Source: Flavobacteriales bacterium
GTDB lineage: Bacteria; Bacteroidota; Bacteroidia; Flavobacteriales_F; PHOS-HE28
Length of the DNA: 64,000 bases
NCBI GenBank assembly: GCA_016702645.1
Contig: JADJDP010000009.1
Coordinates: 62,001 to 126,000, forward strand
Reading direction: 5' to 3'
In this document: in pieces, positions 35,487 through 44,250 of the stretch
Layout of the letters: every line of letters starts with the position of its first letter
Position numbering within the stretch: position 1 is the stretch's first letter
Notes under the pieces: model-generated
The model's input: only the letters and a program-made list of their open reading frames with translations
Told to the model about the DNA's origin: nothing
The model's database searches: none
Translations under genes and position numbers: made by a program

Positions 35487-36893
35487 ATGCGCCTCATTAC
35501 CATGCTCGCTGCACTCGTCACGCTGCAACTCATTGCACAGGATCCCTTGCGCATTTGGGGCCTCACGCCCTTTGGCGGCGCCAACAACAAGGGCACTGTC
35601 TTCGTGGTGGATGCCGACGGCACCAACTTCACCACCGTCTACGACTTCAGCGATGCTTCGGGCCACACGCCAGAGGGAGGCCTCGTCCTTGCGCCCAACA
35701 ACATGATCTACGGCCTCACCACCTTCGGCGGTGAAGGCGCACCGGCGGCGGGAACGCTTTTCATGATCGACCCTTCGAACAACACCTTCACGAAGTTGCA
35801 CGACTTCGCCATCAGCGATGGCGGCTTCAATTGGAGCACGCCCATCGTCGGCACCGATGGCCTGCTCTACTTCGCCGGCTATGGCGGCAGCGGTGGGGGA
35901 GGCGGCATCTTCCGTCTGGACCCCGCCACCAACGAGTACACCGAACTTTACGGACTCACACAGGCCACGGACGGCGGCGCCATCACGGGCCGCTTGTTGC
36001 AAGCCGCCGACGGCATGTTCTACGGCACCGCATCACAAGGAGGCGCCAACAACGAAGCGGGCACCATCTTCCGCTACAATGCGGTCACGGACGTGTTCGA
36101 GAAACTGCACGATTTCGATGGTGCCGCCGGTGGACGCACGCCCTACGGTGGACTCTGCCAGGCGGATAACGGCGTGTTCTACGGCACCACCCACGAAGGT
36201 GGGCTCAACAACCGCGGCACCGTGTACAAGTACAATGCGGTCACCGACGTCTTCACGAAGATCTACGACACCGCCGAGGATGATGGTGGGAATACCTGGG
36301 CGAGCATCAAACGCTTGGGACCGGACCTGCTCATTGGCGGCGTGGCCACGGGATCGCTCAACAGCAGTGGTTTCCTCTATACCGTGGTGCCCAGTACCGA
36401 TGCGGTCACCATGGTCACCAATTTCTCCCTTGTCACCGGTGCCAATCCGGTGGGAGACCTGGTAAGCGGGCCGGACGGACAACTCTACGGACTTCTCTCC
36501 CAAGGTGGCAGTGGTTTTTTCGGAACGCTCTGCCGCTTCGATGCGCTCACCTTTCAACCGACGGTGCTCCACAACTTCACCAACGGTGCCGATGGCGGCT
36601 TGCCGCGCGGCGAACCGCTCGTGATCATTGCGGCAGTGGGCGTTGAGGAGATCGCAGCGCGCCCTTTCTTCTCCGTGGGGCCGAACCCATCTGGGGGCGA
36701 AGTGACTTTGCGTTGCGATGCACGGATGCTGCCGGCGCAAGCGCGTATCACGGATGCCCTTGGGCGTACGATGCGAGTGATGAACATCGTGAACTCCTCA
36801 ACGACGATTGATCTAGGCGATGCTCCTGGCATGCATTCCATCACGCTCACAAGTATGACGCGTGCGCAAACAGTGCGGGTAGCGGTTCATTGA
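35487..36893 (+). CDS. GloVer-repeat secreted protein with T9SS sorting domain
   Basis: The 468-residue protein has a signal peptide (MRLITMLAALVTLQLIAQ) and about seven repeats of the choice-of-anchor tandem GloVer type. Units carry a (L/F)YGxTxxGGxxNxGT(V/I)F core, for example IYGLTTFGGEGAPAAGTLF, FYGTASQGGANNEAGTIF and FYGTTHEGGLNNRGTVY. These pack as a beta propeller or solenoid. The C-terminus (FFSVGPNPSGGEVTLR ... VRVAVH) is a T9SS type A sorting domain. The protein is presumably surface-exposed or secreted with no assigned function. A TACATTTG box at 35463-35470 precedes it. A GTG at 35472 is in frame, but ATG 35487 gives the better signal peptide. Confidence 0.87.
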   Translation: MRLITMLAALVTLQLIAQDPLRIWGLTPFGGANNKGTVFVVDADGTNFTTVYDFSDASGHTPEGGLVLAPNNMIYGLTTFGGEGAPAAGTLFMIDPSNNTFTKLHDFAISDGGFNWSTPIVGTDGLLYFAGYGGSGGGGGIFRLDPATNEYTELYGLTQATDGGAITGRLLQAADGMFYGTASQGGANNEAGTIFRYNAVTDVFEKLHDFDGAAGGRTPYGGLCQADNGVFYGTTHEGGLNNRGTVYKYNAVTDVFTKIYDTAEDDGGNTWASIKRLGPDLLIGGVATGSLNSSGFLYTVVPSTDAVTMVTNFSLVTGANPVGDLVSGPDGQLYGLLSQGGSGFFGTLCRFDALTFQPTVLHNFTNGADGGLPRGEPLVIIAAVGVEEIAARPFFSVGPNPSGGEVTLRCDARMLPAQARITDALGRTMRVMNIVNSSTTIDLGDAPGMHSITLTSMTRAQTVRVAVH

Positions 36894-37158
36894 ACGAGAG
36901 CACAGCGTAGCGTTGTGAAGACATTCTTTCGCGCTAGCGCACCCATGACCAGGTGGGTTTACCGTGCGGCATTTTGGTGAGCCCACCGATTTGAGCCCAA
37001 GACGAGGGATGAGCAATTGGTCGCAGGATGCGGATGCGCCCCAATGGTTTTTTCCAATGCGGCTTGGCAAGTAGGTCTCCTTCGGACATCGTTGGTACTA
37101 TCTATGTATGGTCTTCGGCACGGCGGAACGCACTGCCGTTGTTATTCAACCGCAACAC
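36894..37158. other. Intergenic region without a recognisable gene
   Basis: This 265-bp gap follows the GloVer gene. A small imperfect hairpin (CACAGCG-TAG-CGTTGTG) lies at 36901-36917 and may end transcription. No coding frame with sensible composition and no RNA gene were seen. Confidence 0.4.
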
Positions 37159-37578
37159 ATGACCCGCATCCTCGCCCTCATCGTCGTTTGTTCGTTCGCC
37201 ACCAACCTCCATGCACAGGCAAAGGATCCGCTCGCAGAACTCGCGGGAACCAGCAAGCAACAGTGGAGCACGATCGGCACCAAGTCGGCGCCAACGGGTG
37301 CGTGCACGGGCGGTGAGGCCTTTTACACCTTCCAGCGCAAGCCCGCACAAGTGGTGGTGCAGAAGTGCGCGAGTGGCGCATGGACCTCAAACACGGACGC
37401 CATCACCAACTGGACCGCTGGCGGCAAGAGCGGCATCGCCTTCGGCGGCGCGAAGTACGAAGTGAAGTCGCTGCCCGCTTCGGCACCGGCGTGCAAGGGC
37501 AATGCGAATTGCGTGCGCCTGGTGACCATGCCCGATGGCAAGACTGACGCCACGCGCACCATCTACCTTGCGCACTGA
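37159..37578 (+). CDS. Small secreted protein of unknown function
   Basis: The 139-residue protein has a clear signal peptide (MTRILALIVVCSFATNLHAQ). The mature part contains four cysteines (in the contexts GACTGG, VQKCASG, PACKG and ANCVR) that could form two disulfides, plus FTYFQRKPAQVVVQ-like beta strands (actual sequence AFYTFQRKPAQVVVQ). No family was recognised. The next gene starts on the base after its stop codon, so the two form a tight pair. Confidence 0.65.
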   Translation: MTRILALIVVCSFATNLHAQAKDPLAELAGTSKQQWSTIGTKSAPTGACTGGEAFYTFQRKPAQVVVQKCASGAWTSNTDAITNWTAGGKSGIAFGGAKYEVKSLPASAPACKGNANCVRLVTMPDGKTDATRTIYLAH

Positions 37579-38052
37579 ATGGATCAAACCCCGAAGAGAG
37601 GGAGCCGCATGAGCGGAGTGGTGACGCCGCTGCTGACGGTACTGGGCATCTCGGTGGGTGCCTGGCAGTTCACGAGCCAGATGAGCCATGAGAGCAAGAT
37701 GGAGTTCAGCCGCAGCATGTACAACAAGAAGCTGCAGGCCTATGAGGAGGTGGGAAAGGCCGTTGGTGATCTGCTGGTGGTGCCACACGATGAGCAATTG
37801 TGGATAAGCCCGGATGACACGCTCGCCTTCGACAGTTGTCTGGAGCGCTTCCGCACCTGCTATTGGGGTGTGCTACCCTTGGTGGAGGACAGCGCTGTGG
37901 AAACGGCGATGATCCAGTTCAAGGACATGGCGCGCTTCTATCGCCGCGGCGAGAACGACTACCACGACCTGGCCCGCGAAGGCATGGCCCTGATGAACGC
38001 CTGCAACAATTCGCTGGAGCAGCATTGGGAGAAAAAGGCGAAGGGTGAGTAG
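37579..38052 (+). CDS. Hypothetical membrane-anchored helical protein
   Basis: The 157-residue protein has one N-terminal hydrophobic segment (about residues 13-30, GVVTPLLTVLGISVGAWQF). A mostly helical, charged domain follows (SKMEFSRSMYNKKLQAYEEV, FKDMARFYRRGENDYHDL). It is likely anchored in the inner membrane with a soluble helical bundle. The start codon directly abuts the stop of the preceding gene, indicating co-translation. No function can be assigned. An exact DnaA-box sequence occurs within the coding region at 37799-37807, probably by chance. Confidence 0.6.
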   Translation: MDQTPKRGSRMSGVVTPLLTVLGISVGAWQFTSQMSHESKMEFSRSMYNKKLQAYEEVGKAVGDLLVVPHDEQLWISPDDTLAFDSCLERFRTCYWGVLPLVEDSAVETAMIQFKDMARFYRRGENDYHDLAREGMALMNACNNSLEQHWEKKAKGE

Positions 38053-38423
38053 GAGAGTGGTTCCCCATTCTCGGTCCGACAGAACAGAGGTTCTCGCCTA
38101 CGCTTGCTGGCGGTCTTTGCCCCCCGGCCGACGCACATGGTGATCTCCAGGACCGCTGGGTGAGCGACTCGTCACCAAGTACTGAGAAGGACACGACCCC
38201 TTTGCCCCTATTTCATCTGCCGGGAGACCGAGGGTCGGATGGAAAGCGAACGAGCTTGTGTGCAGGAATGACCCGGAAACGGGAATGCTTCTCCTCACGG
38301 ACAGAGCGACTTCGACTTGCCGTGTCTTCCCGGAGCGCAAAGCGTTTCCACGTTCTCCGGTCCATCATCGCCCTTGGCGCTCTTCCACACGGTCAATGGC
38401 GTGGCGTTTGGGAAGCTGCACAC
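38053..38423. other. Intergenic region without a recognisable gene
   Basis: This 371-bp stretch lies between two small unknown genes. Open frames cross it on both strands but have no start context, signal peptide or familiar motif. No clear hairpin terminator, repeat or promoter-type box was seen. It could be a decayed gene. Confidence 0.35.
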
Positions 38424-38801
38424 ATGACCACACACACAAAGAAACAGTTCGGGGTATGGATGGATACGCACGATGCGACCGTTGCGGTGAAGGCAAGTCC
38501 GGAGAGTGTCGATTTCGTGATCCTCGGACATGTGAAGAACCCGGGAGCGGAGCGGAACTCGAACGAGAACGCCGCGAACCACCAGGAGATCGCACTGACG
38601 CACAAGTTCTTCAAGGAGATCGCCGCGATGATGCCCAACATCGACGAGATCCATCTCACGGGGACCGGGCAGGTGCAGGAACAGTTCATCCATTTCCTGG
38701 CGGATACGCCGCAGTACAAAAACGCCGTGTCCACGGAAAGCACTTCGAACAAAATGGGCGATGAGCAACTGGCCGCCTTCATCTCGAAGCACTTCAGCTG
38801 A
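38424..38801 (+). CDS. Small eRF1-domain-3-like protein, function unknown
   Basis: The 125-residue protein opens TKKQFGVWMDTHDATVAV, has a variable middle, then AANHQEIALTHKFFKEIAAMMPNIDEIHLTGTGQVQEQFIHFL and ends DEQLAAFISKHFS. This layout resembles a small Bacteroidota family that looks like the third domain of archaeo-eukaryotic release factor eRF1/Dom34, with an IxxxGTGxAxxxF-like turn. That fold binds ribosomal or partner proteins. The link is pattern-based and not confirmed. ATG 38424 is chosen because the domain begins immediately after it; the in-frame upstream sequence is not protein-like. Confidence 0.6.
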   Translation: MTTHTKKQFGVWMDTHDATVAVKASPESVDFVILGHVKNPGAERNSNENAANHQEIALTHKFFKEIAAMMPNIDEIHLTGTGQVQEQFIHFLADTPQYKNAVSTESTSNKMGDEQLAAFISKHFS

Positions 38802-38955
38802 TCCTCCGTCCAAGGGCATCCGTTGTTTGTACGGATAACACAGTTTTGGGACAACGGCACCATGAGGACCCGATGCGCAAAGTCGTCCTGAACACCTGAG
38901 CCCGGAAGCGAAAGAATAGGAACGGGGGGTGCACGTTCCTGATAGCCCAGGTCAG

Positions 38956-39297
38956 ATGAAGCCCTGCACTTGGCCGCCTTGGACTGTGCGGCTGGCCACG
39001 CGCAAGCGCCCGCCAAGAACCATGAGGTCGCTCCAGAGTTGCCTCTTGGGAACACGCCCTGAAACATGGGCCGCCCTGAAGCTCACGCGGGACCAACTGC
39101 AACGCGTGGGATTTGTGCAGGAGGCCTGCAAAGGAAGAATGCGCCGTAGCTGGGCGAAGAAGAAGGCCAGCACCATCTCCAACGCCGACGGTAGCACCAT
39201 CATGGGAGAGTTGAAGAGCATCCTGACACCGGAGCAATACCAAGCCTGGGTTGCGTATTGTGGGGGAGGCTCCGTGAGCGGGCACGCCCCGAAGTAG
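38956..39297 (+). pseudogene. Small secreted protein, frame-disrupted
   Basis: The C-terminal 75 or so residues (LKLTRDQLQRVGFVQEACKGRM ... GELKSILTPEQYQAWV) have the LTxxQ...ILTPEQY rhythm of Spy/CpxP-like or heavy-metal-sensor-like helical periplasmic proteins. The matching N-terminus lies in another frame: ALHLAALDCAAGHAQAPAKN, then HEVAPELPLGNTP, ending at TGA near 39059. A single-base deletion around 39049-39058 joins them, and one added base just after ATG 38956 would give a signal-peptide-like start. As written the gene cannot make that protein. Either it is decaying or the consensus has indel errors. Confidence 0.5.
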
Positions 39298-39384
39298 AAC
39301 GCTCGTGGAAGACCCAGCGGAGGGTGGCTCCATAAGGCCCTTCCTCGGCCAGTACTTTCGGGCGCTTTTGGCCAAAGCGCAACC

Positions 39385-40418
39385 ATGGCACTATTGGAAC
39401 TAGGACTTGACACGTTCGGCGATGTGACCGTGGACGCGAACGGGGAACCCCGTTATCGCATGCGGAGGTCTTGCGCAACGTGGTGGCAGAGGCGGAACTT
39501 GCTGACCGACTTGGGCTGCACTTCTTCGGCGTAGGTGAACACCATCGCGAGGACTTCGCGGTGAGCGCGCCGGAGGTGTTGCTCGCCGCGATCGCGAGCC
39601 GCACGAAGAACATCCGGCTTGGGTCGGCGGTCACCGTCCTGAGTTCCGATGATCCGGTGCGCGTGTTCCAGCGCTTCTCTACCCTGGATGCGATCTCGAA
39701 CGGTCGCGCCGAGGTGATCATCGGTCGGGGCTCGTTCACCGAATCCTTTCCGCTCTTCGGGCTGGACCTGAACCAGTACGAGGAACTCTTCAATGAACGA
39801 CTGCACCTCTTCACTGAGTTGCTCAAGGAAACCCCGGTGACCTGGAGCGGCAAGACGCGCGGGGCATTGAAGAACCAACGCGTGTTCCCACCAACAGCCT
39901 CGGGCAAGCTCGCAACATGGATCGGCGTGGGTGGCACACCGGAGAGCGTGGTGCGCGCCGCGAAATACGGACTGCCCTTGATGATCGCCATCATCGGCGG
40001 CGACCCGCTTGCTTTCGTTCCCTTCGTGGACCTCTACCACCGAGCGCTCACCCAATACGGCAAGGGCCCGCTACCCGTCGGCGCGCATTCACCGGGCTAC
40101 ATTGCTGCCACCGATGAACAAGCGCGCCAAGAGTTGTGGCCGCACTTCGCCGCAATGCACTCGCGTATCGGTCGCGAACGCGGGTGGGCGCCATTGACAC
40201 GTCCGGCTTTCGAGCAAATGGCGGGACCGAACGGTGCGCTGTGCGTGGGTGCGCCGGAGACCGTTGCCACCAAGATCGCGAAGACCGCGAAGGCGCTCGG
40301 TCTCTCTCGTTTCGACATGAAGTACAGCGCGGGCACCTTACCGCACGACAAGATGATGACGAGCATCGAACTTTACGGCAGCAAGGTGATGCCGTTGGTA
40401 CAGGAGATGTTGGCATAG
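39385..40418 (+). CDS. LLM-class flavin-dependent oxidoreductase (one frameshift)
   Basis: This is a luciferase-like monooxygenase TIM barrel of about 344 residues. ATG 39385 opens MALLELGLDTFGDVTVDANG. The frame breaks near 39457-39460, and the next frame continues AEVLRNVVAEAELADRLGL with GVGEHHREDFAVSAPEVLLAAIA. Adding one base (CGCCATGCG for CGCATGCG) restores it. Further family positions are SAVTVLSSDDPVRVFQRF, GRAEVIIGRGSF and IGVGGTPESVVRAA. The F420-independent bacterial members use FMN and are usually assigned only as putative monooxygenases. It is followed after 35 bp by an HI0933-type flavoprotein gene. Confidence 0.85.
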
Positions 40419-40453
40419 CCAGGGGCGGTGGACCAAAGCCGGAGCTTTGCCGC

Positions 40454-41683
40454 ATGCCCGCAACGCATTTCCGCATCATCATCATCGGCGGCGGGGCATC
40501 GGGCCACATGGCGGCCATTAGCGCGAAGCAACAACGGCCGCAAGCGGAAGTATTGCTGCTGGAGAAGAGCGACAAGTGGCTCGCCAAAGTGCGCATCAGC
40601 GGTGGTGGCCGTTGCAATGTGACGCACGACTGCGCCGAACCACGAAAGCTCGCGCGGCACTATCCGCGAGGAGAGGCCTTCGTGCGCAAGGTGTTCGCCG
40701 CGTGGGGCCAGCCGCATACCGTGGCGTGGTTCGCGCAGCACGGCGTTGTGCTGAAGACCGAAGCCGACGGCCGCATGTTCCCGATCACCGATGATTCACG
40801 TACGGTGATCGACGCGTTGCAGGACACCGCGCGATCGCTTGGCGTGGTGTCGCGCTTGCAATGTCCGGTAACGCAACTTGCGCTCAAACCCGATGGTTGG
40901 GCGCTCACAACATCCGGCGAGGTGCTCCTTGCCGATCGCGTGGTGGTGGCCACCGGAGGTTCGCCCAAGGACGAGGGTCTCTCGTGGTTGCGTGCGCTGG
41001 GGCACGAAGTGGTTCCCGCCGTGCCGTCGCTCTTCACCTTCAACCTGCCGAGCGCCCCCATTCGTGAACTAATGGGTGTGGTGGCACCCAGCGTGCGACT
41101 GCGCATCGCGGGCAACAAGTTGGAGAGCACGGGCCCGCTCTTGATCACGCACTGGGGTCTTAGTGGTCCAGCAGTCTTGCGCCTGAGCGCGTTCGGTGCC
41201 CGTGTCTTGCACGACATGCGGTATGAGTACACCGTTCTTGTGGATTGGCTTGGCGAAGTAGGGGAGGGCCCTGCTCGCGAGCACCTCGCGCAGGAAGCGC
41301 AGGATCATCCCAAACGACAAGCTGGGAACGCCGGGGGCTTCGGCCTACCCGCTCGACTCTGGTCTTATCTATTGGACCGTGCGGGCGTTCCGCTGGAGAA
41401 ACCCCTGGGCGAGTTGGGCAAGAGAAGCATTGATCGACTGCTGGATGTGCTCACCAACGACCGCTACTTGGCGAAGGGCAAGACCACCTTCAAGGAAGAG
41501 TTCGTTACCGCAGGCGGTATCGCTCTGCACCAAGTGGATCCGGTAACGATGGGGAGCCGTATTGCGCCAGGGCTCTTCTTCGCCGGCGAGGTGCTGGACA
41601 TCGACGGCATCACGGGCGGGTTCAACTTCCAAGCGGCATGGAGCACGGGTTGGTTGGCGGGGCGCGCAGCGGCGCAGAAATGA
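40454..41683 (+). CDS. HI0933-family NAD(P)/FAD-dependent oxidoreductase
   Basis: The 409-residue flavoprotein has a dinucleotide-binding loop at the N-terminus (IIIIGGGASGHMAAISA) and a family signature KVRISGGGRCNVTHDC. A C-terminal FAD motif GLFFAGEVLDIDGITGG leads into NFQAAWSTGWLAG. This is the BaiN/RdsA (HI0933) group; members have been linked to reductive steps on unsaturated substrates and, in some cases, rRNA-related oxidations. The substrate here is unknown. ATG 40454 begins at the flavin loop; upstream in-frame sequence overlaps the LLM oxidoreductase gene and is not conserved-looking. Confidence 0.88.
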   Translation: MPATHFRIIIIGGGASGHMAAISAKQQRPQAEVLLLEKSDKWLAKVRISGGGRCNVTHDCAEPRKLARHYPRGEAFVRKVFAAWGQPHTVAWFAQHGVVLKTEADGRMFPITDDSRTVIDALQDTARSLGVVSRLQCPVTQLALKPDGWALTTSGEVLLADRVVVATGGSPKDEGLSWLRALGHEVVPAVPSLFTFNLPSAPIRELMGVVAPSVRLRIAGNKLESTGPLLITHWGLSGPAVLRLSAFGARVLHDMRYEYTVLVDWLGEVGEGPAREHLAQEAQDHPKRQAGNAGGFGLPARLWSYLLDRAGVPLEKPLGELGKRSIDRLLDVLTNDRYLAKGKTTFKEEFVTAGGIALHQVDPVTMGSRIAPGLFFAGEVLDIDGITGGFNFQAAWSTGWLAGRAAAQK

Positions 41684-41783
41684 TCAAGTCCCTGTGTTCC
41701 AGTGCTGCATGAGCGCGGTCCCCGGCCCATTAACGTCTTTTTGAAGAAGAAGGCCTGCCCGACGCGGTATCCTTGCGCCGACA

Positions 41784-42182
41784 ATGACGACGACCCAATT
41801 CTTGATCGACACTCCGTTGGCCGCGGTGGAGCGCACGGCACCACATTTTGCGGAGGTTCACTTCAAGCCCGGAGCGGTCCTCACCGTGGCGGGGATCGCG
41901 GCCATTTTGACTGCGCGAGAAGTAATGGGCCGTGTTGGTCCCCATCAGGCACTTATCGTTTTCCCTGCGGAGGAAACGGATTTCGACATGACCATGATCA
42001 CCGCCGACCACTACAAGGGCCGGCCGGTGGAGGAGTTCACCAGCTCGGTGGCCTGGGTAGCACGCAACGAATACAACGAACGGTTCTTTCGCCTGTACTT
42101 CTCGTAATTTCCGAGTCCCGTCCCCAGCGCGATTTCAAAGGAAGAGGCCGAGGCCCGGACCTGGCTCCAGGAGCGTGGTTAG
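41784..42182 (+). CDS. STAS/SpoIIAA-like (DUF7793-type) protein with in-frame premature stop
   Basis: The frame from ATG 41784 encodes 107 residues to TAA at 42105-42107. The same frame then continues through FPSPVPSAISKEEAEARTW to TAG at 42180-42182. In related small Bacteroidota proteins a similar tail (FP..PT.IF..EAEA..WL) follows directly, so the TAA probably replaces a Tyr codon. The body (VHFKPGAVLTVAGIAAILTA, SSVAWVARNEYNER) fits the SpoIIAA/STAS-like fold of the DUF7793 type; the assignment is tentative. The protein may be functional but truncated, or the stop may be a sequence error. TATCCTTG (41768-41775) is a possible promoter box. Confidence 0.55.
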
Positions 42183-42244
42183 CCGTTCCAGGGGACCGCG
42201 AAGTGCCGAGTTGTTTTTGGTGCCGATCGCATTACCTTGGAACC

Positions 42245-42445
42245 ATGGGTACGCGCCGCCATAAACAGGACCGACCGGATCGCAGGTCGCCGCGCGCACT
42301 GTTGGAACAGTTGCTCATCAAGCCCGCTGCGCGAAAAGGTCGCAAGCCCGACACGGTAGCGTTCCAGTGGTTGGATGGTGCTGGTGAATTGCACTACGAG
42401 GTACTGAGCCCCGCCCAGAGCTGGCCATACCTGACGGAGCGTTGA
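42245..42445 (+). CDS. Small hypothetical basic protein
   Basis: The 66-residue protein has a basic N-terminus (MGTRRHKQDRPDRRSPRALLEQ), then VAFQWLDGAGELHYEVLSPAQSW. It has no membrane segment or recognised family. Support comes from a well-spaced promoter (TTG at 42211-42213, 19-nt spacer, TACCTTGG at 42233-42240) just before the ATG and a terminator-type hairpin after the stop. Confidence 0.5.
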   Translation: MGTRRHKQDRPDRRSPRALLEQLLIKPAARKGRKPDTVAFQWLDGAGELHYEVLSPAQSWPYLTER

Positions 42446-42476
42446 GCCTTCGGCTGCCCTTGGTTGATCGTTCAAC

Positions 42477-42513
42477 GCACGAACGCCACTACCAGAGGTA
42501 GCGGCGTTCGTGC
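42477..42513. terminator. Bidirectional terminator hairpin
   Basis: An 11-bp stem (GCACGAACGCC and complement) is extended by a CTACC/GGTAG inner stem with one mismatch and a 3-nt loop. It lies between the stops of two convergent genes. Confidence 0.6.
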
Positions 42514-42534
42514 TGTCGGCGGGTCGTTGCCGAA

Positions 42535-43016
42535 CTAGTTGCCCTGCTGCTCCTTCATCTTGGAGACGAAGTGTGTAACGCCGTTGTTCAACGCGCTCAT
42601 GCAACGCTTGAAGATCTTCTTGAAATCCTCCGCTTCCGGAATGAAGGTCTCGATGCCCACCCAGATGTTGTCCTTAACGAGATAGCTCTTGGTCACCTTG
42701 GCCTTGGCGTTGGAGTAGTCCACCGCAACAAGGCATTGCACGCGTTCGTCCTCGCTCTCGATGGGCCAGATGTTGGCCAGCACCACACGGAAGTAGGTGG
42801 GGTCATCTTCCACCACATTGATGAAATAGGTCCGGCCCTCGGCCTTGAACTGCACGTCGCCATCGCTATCGATCTCGGGGCGGTAGCCTTCCTCCGTGAG
42901 GAAGTCGACGTACATCTTTTGCATGGCGGCCTTTTCCTTGCTCGTTTCTTGGGCGGCAGCGAGGAGGGGACGCAGAACAGGAAGAGGATGCCCAGTGGGC
43001 GCAACAAGGAACGCAT
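42535..43016 (-). CDS. Secreted YbjN-like protein (one frameshift)
   Basis: About 160 residues after repair. ATG 43016 opens a signal peptide (MRSLLRPLGILFLFCVP) in one frame, while the mature protein continues in another: LLAAAQETSKEKAAMQKM, then YVDFLTEEGYRPEIDSDGDV. Adding one base in the C run at 42966-42969 joins them. The mature part (VQFKAEGRTYFINVVEDDP, YFRVVLANIWPI, SYLVKDNIWVGIETFI) has the alternating strand-helix pattern of YbjN / type III chaperone-like folds. Role unknown. A TACTTTGC box lies upstream at 43040-43047. Confidence 0.6.
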
Positions 43017-43095
43017 GGTGTTGGGTTTGGTTGGGGCGTGCAAAGTAGTGGGTGTAATTGGAACGCGGTGCGTTAGGCAAGACGTATGCCGCTAA

Positions 43096-43638
43096 CTAGT
43101 GTGTGTAGTAGAACACGATGCTCGCTCTGGCCAAGGTCAGGCTGTTCAGTGTGTAGCCCACCACCGCCGGGGTTGCCGTGGCGTCCAACCCGGTCTTTTC
43201 GGATCTGAGCGCATGCACGGTAACAACATACTGGTGCGGCCCATGGCCAGGCGGCGGACAAGGCCCTCCGTAGCCTGGCACGCCATAGTCCGTCCGGCTT
43301 TGCACCGTCCCCGCAGGCAGGCCTGTTCTCCCCGGAGTACCAGCACCGCTAGGTAATTCCTTCGTGTCGGCGGGGAGGTCGAAGGCGAGCCAGTGCCACC
43401 AGCCGCTGCCGGTGGGAGCATCCTTATCGTACATCGTAACGGCGAAGCTTTTGGTGCCCTCCGGTGCATTGCTCCACGCGAGTTGCGGGCTGATGTTCTC
43501 ACCCGTGCACCCGAAACCGTTGAACACCTGGCGCAATGTGGCTTGTCCGCCCACGTCGGCGCTGGTTAGGGTGAAGGTCTTCTGTTGTGCCTGTGCAGTG
43601 CCGACCAATAAAAGCGAGGAGAGCAAAAGGGTGCGCAT
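43096..43638 (-). CDS. Secreted YbhB/YbcL-type PEBP (Raf kinase inhibitor-like) protein
   Basis: The 180-residue protein has a signal peptide (MRTLLLSSLLLVGTAQAQ) and a phosphatidylethanolamine-binding-protein fold. Family positions are GFGCTGENISPQLAWSNAP, MYDKDAPTGSGWWHWL, GVPGYGGPCPPPGHGPHQY and VTVHAL. Bacterial PEBP homologs bind small anionic ligands; their physiological role is poorly known. TACCTTGG at 43643-43650 is a likely promoter box. The upstream in-frame extension to 43995 overlaps another gene and was rejected. Confidence 0.9.
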   Translation of the reverse strand: MRTLLLSSLLLVGTAQAQQKTFTLTSADVGGQATLRQVFNGFGCTGENISPQLAWSNAPEGTKSFAVTMYDKDAPTGSGWWHWLAFDLPADTKELPSGAGTPGRTGLPAGTVQSRTDYGVPGYGGPCPPPGHGPHQYVVTVHALRSEKTGLDATATPAVVGYTLNSLTLARASIVFYYTH

Positions 43639-43758
43639 GGCACCAAGGTAGGTCGTCACACAGGCAACGCATTCACCCGTACCCGCGTCGAAACACCGGA
43701 CAAGAAGGTTGGCGATGCGTTTGCAAACCCCGACCTTCATCCCCCCAAACAACGACCC

Positions 43759-44154
43759 ATGAACAAGATGATCCTTGCGGCCTTCGCCGTTTTCGCCGTC
43801 GGTACCACCAAGGCCCAGAGCACCGTTGCACCCGCAGCGCAAGCCACCGAGCAAAAGGGAGGCATGAAAGAGGAGACACGAGCAACGAGCGGCCAATTGA
43901 AAGAGGTCTACAGCACGGTTTCGCAGCAGTACGCCTTGCTGAGCAAGGAGATCGGCCCCGATGCCACCAAAGCAACAGCCGAGCAAGCGGCACAATTGAA
44001 CGCACTGAAGATGTCCCTCGCGGAACTTGAGAGCATGCTCACCGCCGTGAACACCGCTACCGAAGCGAACTGGCCGGAAGTGAAGGTGAAGGCCGAAGCG
44101 GCGCGCACGTCTGCCCTGAAGATGTTGGCTGCGCGCAAGGAAGCGGCCAAGTAG
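43759..44154 (+). CDS. Small secreted helical protein of unknown function
   Basis: The 131-residue protein has a signal peptide (MNKMILAAFAVFAVGTTKAQ) and a Lys/Glu/Ala-rich mature part that is almost wholly alpha-helical (QLKEVYSTVSQQYALLSKEI, AAQLNALKMSLAELESML). No cysteine or known motif is present. It could be a small periplasmic helical-bundle or coiled-coil protein. It is divergent from the PEBP-like gene. Confidence 0.65.
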   Translation: MNKMILAAFAVFAVGTTKAQSTVAPAAQATEQKGGMKEETRATSGQLKEVYSTVSQQYALLSKEIGPDATKATAEQAAQLNALKMSLAELESMLTAVNTATEANWPEVKVKAEAARTSALKMLAARKEAAK

Positions 44155-44250
44155 GGGTTGCGCATCGTCGAGGTTCGCGTGCCCCCGAGGACCTCGGACA
44201 CCGGGCGTCTTTGGTAGTGATATCGCAGGCGCCCGCGCCGTTTCCGGCGG

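Noticed and set aside
37799..37807. Exact DnaA box inside a coding region
   Set aside because: It is a lone site without an AT-rich tract or neighbouring boxes. About one chance match per 100 kb or so is expected on both strands.
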